The notes under the pieces: generated by a model
The model's database searches: none
What the model was told of the DNA's origin: nothing
The model's input: the letters and a program-made list of their open reading frames with translations, nothing else
Assembly: GCA_017650325.1 (NCBI GenBank)
Contig: JAGCFC010000034.1
Location: 1 to 35,322, forward strand
Direction of reading: 5' to 3'
DNA length: 35,322 bases
DNA from: Salinivirgaceae bacterium
Lineage (GTDB): Bacteria; Bacteroidota; Bacteroidia; Bacteroidales; SZUA-534
Made by a program: the position numbers and the translations under genes
Part shown: piece after piece, positions 22,748 through 30,478 of the stretch
Position numbering within the stretch: position 1 is the stretch's first letter
Layout of the letters: the number at the start of each line of letters is the position of its first letter

Positions 22748-25700
22748 TCAATTAATCATCAACCTCTTAACAGTATTGCCAGTTTTGACAATATAAACAC
22801 CTGCTTCACTGACGGTTGTTGTATAGACTGCACTTGCTTTGTCTTTGGCGACCAATATGCCCATGGCGTTGTAAACGCAAATATCGTCAGTAGCGTTCTC
22901 AACAACAATGGTATTGCCGTAGGCGTAGATGTTTGCTGTGTTGGCGACATCGACAATGGCTGTGGGTTCTTCTTTTTTCTCAAACACGGCTGTCAATGTC
23001 AGATTGTCGGTAACAGTAATGGTGCGGGGATTGTCGGTATTGTCATCGCTCCAACGGACAAAAACATAACCGTCGTCTGCTTTTGCTGAAAATGTTACTT
23101 CTGTTCCGTATAAAAGTATGCCTTCGTGCCCCGTTACATTGCCATTCTCAGCATTGACCGTTATGGTATATTCCGTTAGTGCAAACACTGCTGATAAGGT
23201 CATGTCTTCCGAAACTTCAATAGTGCGCGGGTTATGAGTATTCCCATCGCTCCATTTTTCAAAATGGTAGCCGTCGTTGGGTACAGCAGTTAGTTTAATC
23301 TCCTCGCCATAGTTGTATGTGCCGGCACCGGTGATTGTTCCGCCATTGGTTTTGCCAGCGGTTATTTCATGAGTGTCGATGGCAAAATAGGCAGTCAAAG
23401 TCGTATCGCTGCTAATGACAATGTTACGAGGATTAGTATTGATGTTGTCGCTCCATCTTGTAAAATGGTAGTTGGCTGCGGGAGTGGCCTTAATGGTTGC
23501 TTCGGCGTTGTTCTCGTACCACAGCGAGCCGTCAGCGGCTTCCGCAATGAAATCTGAAGCCGACACTTTACCGAATTTCGGTTTATTTGCAGCCACAATA
23601 ACGTTCTTGCAGCCCGTTTTCACTTTGCAATTGCCAAAATTCCATCCCGCAGGTTTTTCTGCAGATACGAGATATACTGTTGTGGAATTAGTGCAACGGT
23701 CGAATACGTTATTTTCAAATGTAGTAACACTTGCAGGAATAACAACCGATACCAATCCTTTGCAGCTACAGAACGCAAACCAACTAATGGTAGTAACGCT
23801 AGATGGAAGGAGAACGGTTGTTAATTTGTCGCAAAATGCGAATGACCAACTGCCAATGCTGGTAATACCCTCGGAAATGGTTACCGATTCCAAATTGCTG
23901 CAACCATATAACATATTTTGTTCGATAGTTTCAATGCTACTAGGAACAGTAAACGTTGTCAAACCTGTGCAATAAGCAAATGCATCATGGCCAATAGTTG
24001 TTACACTTGTGGGAATGGTAACTGATGTTATATTACGGCATTGATAAAACGCAAATTTATCAATAGTTGTAACGCTATTAGGAATTGTTATTTCTCCACT
24101 TTTTGCTAGGGGGCAACGAATAAGTATGGTTTTGTCCTGGTTGAACAAAATACCATTTTCTGATGAGAATTCAGAATTACCATTTTCAACATTTATGGTT
24201 GACAAAGGATAAGCTGAAAGTGCACCACCACCAATGGTAGTAACACTTGCTGGAATGGTTACCGTTGTCAGACTGCTATTACTGAAAGCTCTGTCTGCAA
24301 TAATCTTGCAACCATCCATGATTGTACATGATGTAGTTTCCGATTCCGCACCCATCAATACTAAGTATTCGTTCTCGCTGTTTCCCAAATATTTACCTCC
24401 GTTTTCTATTGTGTAAATCGATTCGCCGCATCCATTGAACGCACTGGCATATATGGTTGTAGCGCTTGCAGGAATGGAAACGGATACAAGACTGCTGCAA
24501 TCTCTGAATGCATATTCGTCAATGGTTGTAACGCCTTCCGATATGGTTACCGATGTCAGTCCGCTGCATCCTTTGAATGCACTATAGCCAATACTGGTAA
24601 CGCTTGCGGGAATGGTAATAGCCTCAAGGCTGATGCAATCTTCGAACATGGATTCGTCAATGGTTGTAACGCCTTCCGGTATGGTTACCGATGCCAGTCC
24701 GCTGCATCCTTTGAATGCACCATAGCCAATGCTGGTAACCGAGTTTGGAATAGTGACTGATGTAAGGCCTGTGCAATAATAAAAAGCCTGCTCGCCAATG
24801 CTGGTAACGCTTGCAGGAATGGTAACGGATTCAAGACTGCTACAATATCTGAATGCACATTCGTCAATGGTTGTAACGCCTTCTGATATAGTTGCCGATG
24901 TCAGTCCGCCGCATCCTTCGAATGCACCATAGCCAATACTGGTAACGCTTGCAGGAATGGTAACGGATACAAGACTGCTGCAATCTCTGAATGCATATTC
25001 GTCAATGGTTGTAACGCCTTCCGGTATGGTTACCGATGTCAGTCCGCTGCATCCTCCGAATGCACCATAGCCAATACTGGTAACGCTTGCGGGAATGGTA
25101 ACAGATTCAAGACTTTCGCAATATCCGAACGCAAGGTCGCCAATGGTGGTAACGCCTTCTGGTATGGTTACCGTTGTCAAACTATTACAATTATAGAAGG
25201 CTTCTTCGCATATGGTGGTAACATTGCCGGGTATGGTGACAGATGTCAGTTCTGTGTAGGATAACGAATGGCCGGCAATAATCTTGCAGTTGCTGTTTAT
25301 CGTACACGATGTCATATCACTATAACCCCATTCTGTATCTACTAACGCAAAATATGCGTTATCGCTGGTTCCTAAATATTTAAGATGGTTTTCAAATGTA
25401 AAATTTGTTTTTGGGCATTGGTTGAAAGCAAGGGAACCAATGTATGTGAGTGTGTTGGGAATGCTGATCGATGTCAAGTTCTCACAGTCTGAGAACGCAA
25501 CGTGTTCAATGGTTGTAACGCCAACGGGGATAACAACCGATGTCAATCCTTCGCAACTACGGAATCCTCCAAATCCAATGGTTGTAACAGTGTAGGTTAC
25601 GCTGTTGTATTCCACTGTTGCGGGAATTTCGAGAGCACCATCTGGTTCTGTATCACCTTTGCTAACAGATACATAGTGGTTTTCTTCATCGATAATGGTG

Positions 25701-25795
25701 TATTTAAGATTATCGATTGTAAAAAAATCGTCGGCTACAGCCTGCCCGGCAAGCATTGCGGCGAATAAAAAAGTAATGATTCGTTTCATTGACAT
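22748..25795 (-). CDS. BspA-like leucine-rich repeat surface protein with InlB-type repeats and T9SS sorting domain
   Basis: 1015 residues. Signal peptide 1-21 (a second ATG two codons later is possible). Residues about 45-715 are LRR_5 / BspA-type 23-residue repeats with the pattern LTSVTIPxxVTTIGxxAFxxC. Then three Listeria-Bacteroides (InlB B) repeats of about 70 residues, each with a YHFxxWSDxxTxNPRxIxV core, and a last domain from about 952 (IYAYGNTIVVENA to VKRLMIN) of the T9SS type A kind. The protein should be exported across the outer membrane and attached or released. BspA proteins bind fibronectin, fibrinogen and other bacteria; here binding is only inferred. The repeat block contains a 138-bp super-repeat. 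No clear -7 element upstream. Confidence 0.9.
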   Translation of the reverse strand: MSMKRIITFLFAAMLAGQAVADDFFTIDNLKYTIIDEENHYVSVSKGDTEPDGALEIPATVEYNSVTYTVTTIGFGGFRSCEGLTSVVIPVGVTTIEHVAFSDCENLTSISIPNTLTYIGSLAFNQCPKTNFTFENHLKYLGTSDNAYFALVDTEWGYSDMTSCTINSNCKIIAGHSLSYTELTSVTIPGNVTTICEEAFYNCNSLTTVTIPEGVTTIGDLAFGYCESLESVTIPASVTSIGYGAFGGCSGLTSVTIPEGVTTIDEYAFRDCSSLVSVTIPASVTSIGYGAFEGCGGLTSATISEGVTTIDECAFRYCSSLESVTIPASVTSIGEQAFYYCTGLTSVTIPNSVTSIGYGAFKGCSGLASVTIPEGVTTIDESMFEDCISLEAITIPASVTSIGYSAFKGCSGLTSVTISEGVTTIDEYAFRDCSSLVSVSIPASATTIYASAFNGCGESIYTIENGGKYLGNSENEYLVLMGAESETTSCTIMDGCKIIADRAFSNSSLTTVTIPASVTTIGGGALSAYPLSTINVENGNSEFSSENGILFNQDKTILIRCPLAKSGEITIPNSVTTIDKFAFYQCRNITSVTIPTSVTTIGHDAFAYCTGLTTFTVPSSIETIEQNMLYGCSNLESVTISEGITSIGSWSFAFCDKLTTVLLPSSVTTISWFAFCSCKGLVSVVIPASVTTFENNVFDRCTNSTTVYLVSAEKPAGWNFGNCKVKTGCKNVIVAANKPKFGKVSASDFIAEAADGSLWYENNAEATIKATPAANYHFTRWSDNINTNPRNIVISSDTTLTAYFAIDTHEITAGKTNGGTITGAGTYNYGEEIKLTAVPNDGYHFEKWSDGNTHNPRTIEVSEDMTLSAVFALTEYTITVNAENGNVTGHEGILLYGTEVTFSAKADDGYVFVRWSDDNTDNPRTITVTDNLTLTAVFEKKEEPTAIVDVANTANIYAYGNTIVVENATDDICVYNAMGILVAKDKASAVYTTTVSEAGVYIVKTGNTVKRLMIN
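24515..25120 (-). repeat. 138-bp super-repeat (two LRRs per unit) in the BspA-like gene
   Basis: The same DNA stretch beginning TTCGTCAATGGTTGTAACGC occurs at 24515, 24653, 24860 (one mismatch cluster) and 24998. The distances are 138, 207 (138 plus one 69-bp LRR) and 138 bases. Units are close to identical over most of their length. Confidence 0.85.
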
Positions 25796-26023
25796 TTATT
25801 TTTAAATTATTAGAATTCAATCTGTTATTATACTAAATATGATGATTTTATGCTACCGTAATGTCACAAACAAATTTATTTCTAACATCAATGTCAAAGA
25901 TAGGAAAAGAGTGCTAAATGCATAAGTTTTTTCCGGATATTTTATTATTGAGTCGAGTGGTGGATTCACTTATATTATTACAAAAAAAGCAACTAATAAT
26001 CAGCATATTAGTCGTGCAACCGC
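25796..26023. other. A+T-rich gap before the BspA-like gene
   Basis: No gene and no clear promoter in this gap. A+T-rich throughout; no TAnnTTTG element in a usable place on the minus strand. Confidence 0.5.
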
Positions 26024-26058
26024 AAAAAAAATCCCCACTGCAATGCAGTAGGGATTTT
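26024..26058 (-). terminator. Intrinsic terminator of the TPR protein gene
   Basis: On the minus strand ATCCCTACTGC and GCAGTGGGGAT pair (one mismatch) around ATT, followed by a run of eight T. It starts 18 bases after the stop at 26077. Confidence 0.8.
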
Positions 26059-26076
26059 AAATTGATTATTACTTAA

Positions 26077-26775
26077 TTATTTAAGTGCGTCAAGTTCCGC
26101 TTTGATTTTCTCGGCGTCCTCAGGACGATCGAGTGCGGTGTAGATGTTTTGCAGAATCTTCAGAGCGTTCTTGTTCTTGCTGTCATATTTGTAAGCTTTC
26201 TCTACAAGAGGGAGAGCCTGCTCAAATTCAGCCTTCGATTTCTCAAGTTCGGCATTGTATGCGTCAGCGTCAGTTTGGCTTATACCGCTATCATTGGCAG
26301 CCTTCTTAATATCGTTGCCTTTTTTGTAGAATGCGTTGCCCTTCTGTACGTACAGGTTGGCCATCATCTTGTTCAGAGCCTTGTCATCAGGATATTTTGC
26401 CAAACCTTCTTCAAGGGTTTTCTCATACATCTCGTTGTCTTTCTTTGCCTTGTACACTTCGGCCAGGTTCTGGTAAGGTCTTGCTTCCTTCACTTTAAGT
26501 TCGATGGCTTTTTTAAGATAGGTGATGGCCTCGTCGTTCATATTGGCCTTGTGTGCGCAGTAACCTGCGTTGTAGATGGTTTCAGGAGCGATTTCCTTTG
26601 CCTTGCCTTGTTTCTCATACAAGTCGAAAGCCTTCTGGTAGTTCTCAAAGGCGCCTTTGTAGTCTTTCAACTGCACGGCCGAATTGCCTTTGTTGATCAA
26701 ATCCTCAGGTGCTTCTGTTTGAGCGTTCAGGCTCAATGCCATGGCAACCAATGCAATAGATAATAAACGTTTCAT
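26077..26775 (-). CDS. Exported tetratricopeptide-repeat protein
   Basis: 232 residues. Signal peptide about 1-18 (MKRLLSIALVAMALSLNAQ). The rest is helical with TPR-like repeats: about 24-57 (GNSAVQLKDYKGAFENYQKAF), 65-98 (YNAGYCAHKANMNDEAITYLKKAIEL), 99-132 (PYQNLAEVYKAKKDNEMYEKTLEEGL) and, after a gap, 165-225. TPRs make protein contacts. There is no lipobox, so it is free in the periplasm. It follows purU on the same strand with a 52-base gap, and may be transcribed with it; I see no separate promoter that is convincing. Confidence 0.87.
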   Translation of the reverse strand: MKRLLSIALVAMALSLNAQTEAPEDLINKGNSAVQLKDYKGAFENYQKAFDLYEKQGKAKEIAPETIYNAGYCAHKANMNDEAITYLKKAIELKVKEARPYQNLAEVYKAKKDNEMYEKTLEEGLAKYPDDKALNKMMANLYVQKGNAFYKKGNDIKKAANDSGISQTDADAYNAELEKSKAEFEQALPLVEKAYKYDSKNKNALKILQNIYTALDRPEDAEKIKAELDALK

Positions 26776-26827
26776 GATTTTTTTGTTTTAAGTTTAGTAG
26801 TTAAGTAATAGTTTATCGTTCTCGTTT

Positions 26828-27694
26828 TTAAGCAAATACAATTGTTTTGTTGTTATATACTAGTGTTTTACGTTGTATGTGCAGATTTATTGCCCGTGAA
26901 AGTACAATTTTTTCCAAATCGCGGCCTTTCAAAACAAGGTCATCCACAGTATCGCGGTGGGTAATGCGGGTAACGTCCTGCTCAATAATCGGACCCTCGT
27001 CGAGGTCAGTTGTAACGTAGTGCGATGTTGCTCCGATAATCTTCACACCGCGCTTGTACGCTGCGTGGTAGGGTTTTGCGCCCGTAAACGCTGGCAGGAA
27101 CGAGTGGTGGATGTTGATAATCTTGTTCGGATATTTGCTGATGAAATCCGATGAGATCACCTGCATGTATCGCGCAAGCACCACAAACGTAATGTTGTAT
27201 TTCTCAAGTAATTCCAGCTCTTTGGCTTCCTGTTCAGCCTTGTTTTCCTTGGTGATGGGGAAGCAGTAGAACGGAATGCCAAACTGCTCAACCACCGGAC
27301 GCAAATCCTCGTGATTGCTAATCACAACCGGAATCTCAACGTTCCACTCGCGGCCCTGGTAGCGAGCCAGAATATCGAACAGGCAGTGGTCCATCTTCGA
27401 CACAAACAGCGCCATACGAGGCTTGTCTTCCGAAAAATAAACCTTGAACTGCATATTGTAGGCCGAAGCAATCAGCGTCTGGAAATAGTCCTGAATCTTG
27501 TCTTTGGGAATGACAAATTCGGCCAAATCCCACATTATGCGCATAAAGAATTGCCCTTCCTCATGGTCAACGTGCTGGTCAAGAGCCAGAATGTTACCTC
27601 TGTTGTTCTGTATGAATTCTGTAACTTTTGCCACAATGCCAATCTGGTCATCGCAGTGCATTAGAATTGTGGCAGTGTTAACCGATTTTTCCAT
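26828..27694 (-). CDS. purU: Formyltetrahydrofolate deformylase (PurU)
   Basis: 288 residues, the usual PurU length. An ACT-like regulatory domain (about 7-85, ATILMHCDDQIGIVAKVTEFI) is joined to a PurN-like formyl-transferase domain. The catalytic set is Asn194 and His196 (KIINIHHSFLPAF) and Asp232 (TDLDEGPII). The ACT domain and MALFVSKMDHCLFDIL (94-109) distinguish it from PurN, which it would otherwise resemble. The enzyme hydrolyses 10-formyl-THF to THF and formate. The formate can feed PurT, whose gene starts this window. The ACT domain in E. coli PurU senses methionine and glycine; regulation here is not known. Confidence 0.96.
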   Translation of the reverse strand: MEKSVNTATILMHCDDQIGIVAKVTEFIQNNRGNILALDQHVDHEEGQFFMRIMWDLAEFVIPKDKIQDYFQTLIASAYNMQFKVYFSEDKPRMALFVSKMDHCLFDILARYQGREWNVEIPVVISNHEDLRPVVEQFGIPFYCFPITKENKAEQEAKELELLEKYNITFVVLARYMQVISSDFISKYPNKIINIHHSFLPAFTGAKPYHAAYKRGVKIIGATSHYVTTDLDEGPIIEQDVTRITHRDTVDDLVLKGRDLEKIVLSRAINLHIQRKTLVYNNKTIVFA

Positions 27695-27718
27695 CTATTA
27701 TGCTTTTAACAATGCGAC

Positions 27719-27726
27719 CAAAAATA
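27719..27726 (-). promoter_or_regulatory. -7 promoter element for purU
   Basis: TATTTTTG on the minus strand fits TAnnTTTG and lies 24 bases before the ATG at 27694. No -33 TTTG at the right distance. Confidence 0.5.
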
Positions 27727-27766
27727 TAAAAATCGCCCAAATGAGAACATTTTTATTTATTGTTAT

Positions 27767-27809
27767 CAAAAAACTGCCCATCAAACGACCGAAATCATTG
27801 ATGGGCAGT
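27767..27809 (-). terminator. Intrinsic terminator of the DUF1015 gene
   Basis: On the minus strand ACTGCCCATCAA and TTGATGGGCAGT form a perfect 12-bp stem (27809-27798 with 27784-27773), with a 13-base loop and a TTTTTTG tail. It separates DUF1015 from purU. Confidence 0.9.
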
Positions 27810-27835
27810 AGTATTTGCGAGTTTCGAAACGACTG

Positions 27836-29083
27836 TTACAACTCGTGAATTACCAGTCCCGAACGCAGTTTCGGCTCAAACCAAGTGGTTTTCGGGGGCA
27901 TAATGTTGCCCGAATCGGCAATGTCGATGAGTTGTTTCATTGAGACGGGGTAGAGTGCGAAGGCGCATTTCATCTCGCCGTTGTCAACTCGGCGTTTCAG
28001 TTCGCCAAGACCGCGGATGCCGCCAACAAACTCAACGCGTGTGGTAGTGCGAAGGTCTTTCACACCCAGAATCTCGTCCAAAACGTGGTTCGAGAGAATG
28101 GTAACGTCAAGAACAGCAATCGGGTCGTTATCGTTGTAAGTGCCTGGCTTTGAATTCAGTTTGTACCAGTTGCCCGACATATAAAGGCTGAACTCATGCA
28201 GCTGTGCAGGCTTGTAGATGTCGGCGCCCATTTTGGTGACAGTGAAGCATTTTTCCAACTCTTTCAGGAAAGCGTCCTCGCTCAAACCGTTCAGGTCTTT
28301 GCAAACGCGGTTGTAGTCGATGATATTCAACTGGTTGTCAGGGAAGTGAACTGCCATAAAGAAGTTATATTCCTCTTTGCCCGTGTGGTTCGGGTTCTGG
28401 CTTTTCTTCTCAAGTCCGATGCGGGCAGCAGCAGCCGTACGGTGGTGACCGTCAGCAACATAGCAGTAAGGCACCTTGGTGGCGAAAAGTTCCTCAATAC
28501 GTTTGTTGGTCTCGGGCGAGTTAATCGGCCAGAAGGTGTGTCCGAATCCGTCCTCGGCCACAAAATCGTAGTCGGGTTTCTGATTTTTGACAATGTCGTT
28601 AACAATGGCATCAATCTCGGGCACAGCCTTGTACGAGAAGAATACCGGCTCAATGTTGGCGTTCAGATAGCGGGTGAGCACCATACGGTCCTCTTCCTTG
28701 TCGGGACGGGTGAGCTCGTGTTTCTTGATGATGCCCGTGTTGTAGTCTTCGCACGAAGCGGCGCCAACAATTCCGTATTGTGTGCGTCCGTTCATTGTCT
28801 GCGCGTAGATGTAGAACTTCGGCTCGGCATCTTGCACCAGCCAGCCTTTCTGCTTGAACATCTTGTAGTTATCAACAGCCTTGTTGTAAACGGTGGCAGA
28901 GTGGATGTCGGTGCCAGCGGGGCAGTCAATTTCGGCACGGGTGATGTGCAGCAAGCTCTCGGGCTTGCCAGCGGCCATTTTTGCGGCCTCTTCGGTGTTC
29001 ATCACATCGTAGGGCAGGCAGGCCAGTTTCTCGATAATCGCTTTCGGCGGTCTAACGCCTTTGAATGGTTTTACTGTTGCCAT
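27836..29083 (-). CDS. DUF1015-family protein
   Basis: 415 residues. Family signatures: start VKPFKGVRPP, CLPYDVMNTEEA (22-33), HITRAE, the central KKHELTRPDKEEDRMVLTR, and the YCYVADGHHRTAAAARI motif in the middle (about 190-206), which resembles a ParB/sulfiredoxin-like GxRR/H motif. It is a cytosolic protein of unsettled function that is common next to serine biosynthesis genes in Bacteroidota as I recall. Here it is separated from serA by the 29258-33036 accessory genes on the other strand. It has its own -7-like element and its own terminator. Confidence 0.92.
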   Translation of the reverse strand: MATVKPFKGVRPPKAIIEKLACLPYDVMNTEEAAKMAAGKPESLLHITRAEIDCPAGTDIHSATVYNKAVDNYKMFKQKGWLVQDAEPKFYIYAQTMNGRTQYGIVGAASCEDYNTGIIKKHELTRPDKEEDRMVLTRYLNANIEPVFFSYKAVPEIDAIVNDIVKNQKPDYDFVAEDGFGHTFWPINSPETNKRIEELFATKVPYCYVADGHHRTAAAARIGLEKKSQNPNHTGKEEYNFFMAVHFPDNQLNIIDYNRVCKDLNGLSEDAFLKELEKCFTVTKMGADIYKPAQLHEFSLYMSGNWYKLNSKPGTYNDNDPIAVLDVTILSNHVLDEILGVKDLRTTTRVEFVGGIRGLGELKRRVDNGEMKCAFALYPVSMKQLIDIADSGNIMPPKTTWFEPKLRSGLVIHEL

Positions 29084-29144
29084 TATTTATTTTGTTGATT
29101 TACAATTTATTTGTTATTCCAAAAGGCAGTTCGCTTTCGGTGTG

Positions 29145-29152
29145 CAAATATT
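29145..29152 (-). promoter_or_regulatory. Possible -7 element for DUF1015
   Basis: AATATTTG (29152-29145 on the minus strand) matches seven of eight bases of TAnnTTTG. It predicts a leader of about 57 bases. Confidence 0.35.
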
Positions 29153-29241
29153 AAAAATTTTTTGAGTAATGAATAATGTATTGCGGGTAAGGATTTTGAA
29201 TGGAAAATCGTTCTTTTCACGCAAAAAAATGCATTTTTTCA

Positions 29242-29249
29242 TACATTTG
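29242..29249 (+). promoter_or_regulatory. -7 promoter element for the RhuM-family gene
   Basis: TACATTTG fits TAnnTTTG but lies only eight bases before the ATG at 29258, so the transcript would be leaderless or nearly so. Confidence 0.5.
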
Positions 29250-29257
29250 AAAAAGAT

Positions 29258-30274
29258 ATGAATACTGAAACAAATAACACAGGCGACATTATTATCTATC
29301 AGACCGATGATGGTTTGACAAAGATAAATGTGAAATTAGACAACGACACTGTTTGGCTCAATCAGCAGCAACTCGTTATGCTTTATCAGTCAAGTAAATC
29401 CAATATTAGCGAACATATCAAGCATATTTTTGAGGAGGAGGAACTTGATGAAAAATCAGTTGTTCGGAAATTCCGAACAACTGCCGATGATGGGAAAAAT
29501 TACGAGGTTACTTACTACAATCTCGATATGATTATTTCTCTTGGCTATCGAATTAAATCTTCTATTGCCACACGCTTCCGTATATGGGCTACACAACGGT
29601 TAAAAGAGTATATTGTCAAGGGCTTTACGATGGATGATGAGCGGCTGAAAGGCAATGGTGGTGGCAATTATTGGAAGGAACTGCTCGACCGCATACGCGA
29701 CATCCGTTCTTCAGAAAAGGTGTTGTACCGCCAAGTGTTAGACCTTTATGCCACCAGTGTTGACTATAATCCCAAAAGTGAAGAATCAATACTCTTTTTC
29801 AAAATGGTGCAGAACAAACTGCATTATGCCGCTCACGGGCACACGGCCGCAGAAGTCATCTATGAACGTGCCGATGCCACTAAACCTTTTATGGGATTGA
29901 CCACATTTGCAGGCGAACTGCCAGCGTTGAAAGACATTGGCATTGCCAAAAACTACTTGAGCGAAAGTGAGTTGAAGATTTTGAACAACCTTGTATCAGG
30001 TTATTTCGATTTGGCCGAAATCAGCGCCATTGAGCACAAACCAATGTATATGAGTGACTATATCCGTCAGTTGGATTCTATTCTCACTTCTGGCAACCGT
30101 CCGATTCTCGAAGGTTCAGGCTCTGTAAGCCACGCGCAAGCCTTGGATAAAGCCACTACAGAATATCGGAAATATCAGAACAACACACTCTCGCCTGTGG
30201 AAGAGGCGTATCTTGAAACCATAAAAGCCACGGCGAAACTGGTGAAGAAAAACACTAATGCAAAGAAGAATTAA
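29258..30274 (+). CDS. RhuM-family protein
   Basis: 338 residues. The N-terminal domain (about 10-130) is the RhuM signature: DIIIYQTDDGLTKINVKLDNDTVWLNQQQLVMLYQSSKSNISEHIKHIF, then SVVRKFRTTADDGKNYEVTYYNLDMIISLGYRI and FRIWATQRLKEYIVKGF. The C-terminal half (about 140-330) is helical, with a Fic/Doc-like stretch LHYAAHGHTAAEVIYERADATKPFMGL (about 189-215) that lacks a full Fic motif. RhuM was first noted in a Salmonella pathogenicity island; relatives often sit in or near restriction and defence loci. The first half may bind DNA through a helix-turn-helix, LNQQQLVMLYQSSKSNISEHI. Molecular role unknown. It is the first gene of the accessory block with its own -7 element, and the gap to the next gene is 204 bases. 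Confidence 0.9.
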   Translation: MNTETNNTGDIIIYQTDDGLTKINVKLDNDTVWLNQQQLVMLYQSSKSNISEHIKHIFEEEELDEKSVVRKFRTTADDGKNYEVTYYNLDMIISLGYRIKSSIATRFRIWATQRLKEYIVKGFTMDDERLKGNGGGNYWKELLDRIRDIRSSEKVLYRQVLDLYATSVDYNPKSEESILFFKMVQNKLHYAAHGHTAAEVIYERADATKPFMGLTTFAGELPALKDIGIAKNYLSESELKILNNLVSGYFDLAEISAIEHKPMYMSDYIRQLDSILTSGNRPILEGSGSVSHAQALDKATTEYRKYQNNTLSPVEEAYLETIKATAKLVKKNTNAKKN

Positions 30275-30348
30275 CGATGGCTCTTTTTTGAGTAAAGTGT
30301 AATGTCGATTTCTCGCACAGACTACACTGTCCCGATTGGCATCGGGAA

Positions 30349-30413
30349 CACTGATTTTCACAGAGGATTTTCACAGAGGATTTTTACTATGGAAAGCGCG
30401 GAAAACACGGAAT
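30349..30413 (+). repeat. Left copy of an intergenic repeat, with tandem 13-mers
   Basis: CACTGATTTTCACAGAG at 30349-30365 overlaps a perfect tandem pair of GATTTTCACAGAG (30353-30365 and 30366-30378). ACACGGAAT follows at 30405-30413. Related inverted sequence is found at 33119-33146, after the 131-aa gene. Confidence 0.75.
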
Positions 30414-30452
30414 TGTCCTTCGAGCTAGTGTAGCAATCTTCAAAGATATCCC

Positions 30453-30460
30453 TATATTTG
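30453..30460 (+). promoter_or_regulatory. -7 promoter element for the DUF262 gene
   Basis: TATATTTG fits TAnnTTTG and is 18 bases before the ATG at 30479. The nuclease and the 131-aa gene therefore probably form their own transcript. Confidence 0.6.
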
Positions 30461-30478
30461 TGAAAACACATTAAGAGT

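Larger units (their letters stand above)
30275..30478. other. Repeat-bearing spacer between RhuM and DUF262 genes
   Basis: A 204-base gap with no hairpin terminator for the RhuM gene. It contains the tandem 13-mers at 30353-30378, an ACACGGAAT motif at 30405-30413 and the -7 element at 30453-30460. The first 40 bases after the RhuM stop look like non-coding filler. Confidence 0.6.

Noticed and set aside
24515..25120. Regular spacing of near-identical DNA as a CRISPR array
   Set aside because: The repeats are in frame, encode LRR units, have a 69/138-bp period and lack unique spacers; no cas genes are present.
26828..27694. PurN instead of PurU
   Set aside because: An N-terminal ACT domain and the full length of 288 residues fit PurU; PurN is about 200 residues without it.
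28196..29098. 300-codon plus-strand frame opposite DUF1015
   Set aside because: It is the shadow of a well-supported gene on the other strand; the translation has no family likeness.
29258..30274. Fic/Doc AMP-transferase
   Set aside because: Only a loosely similar stretch is present; the HPFxxGNGR motif is missing.
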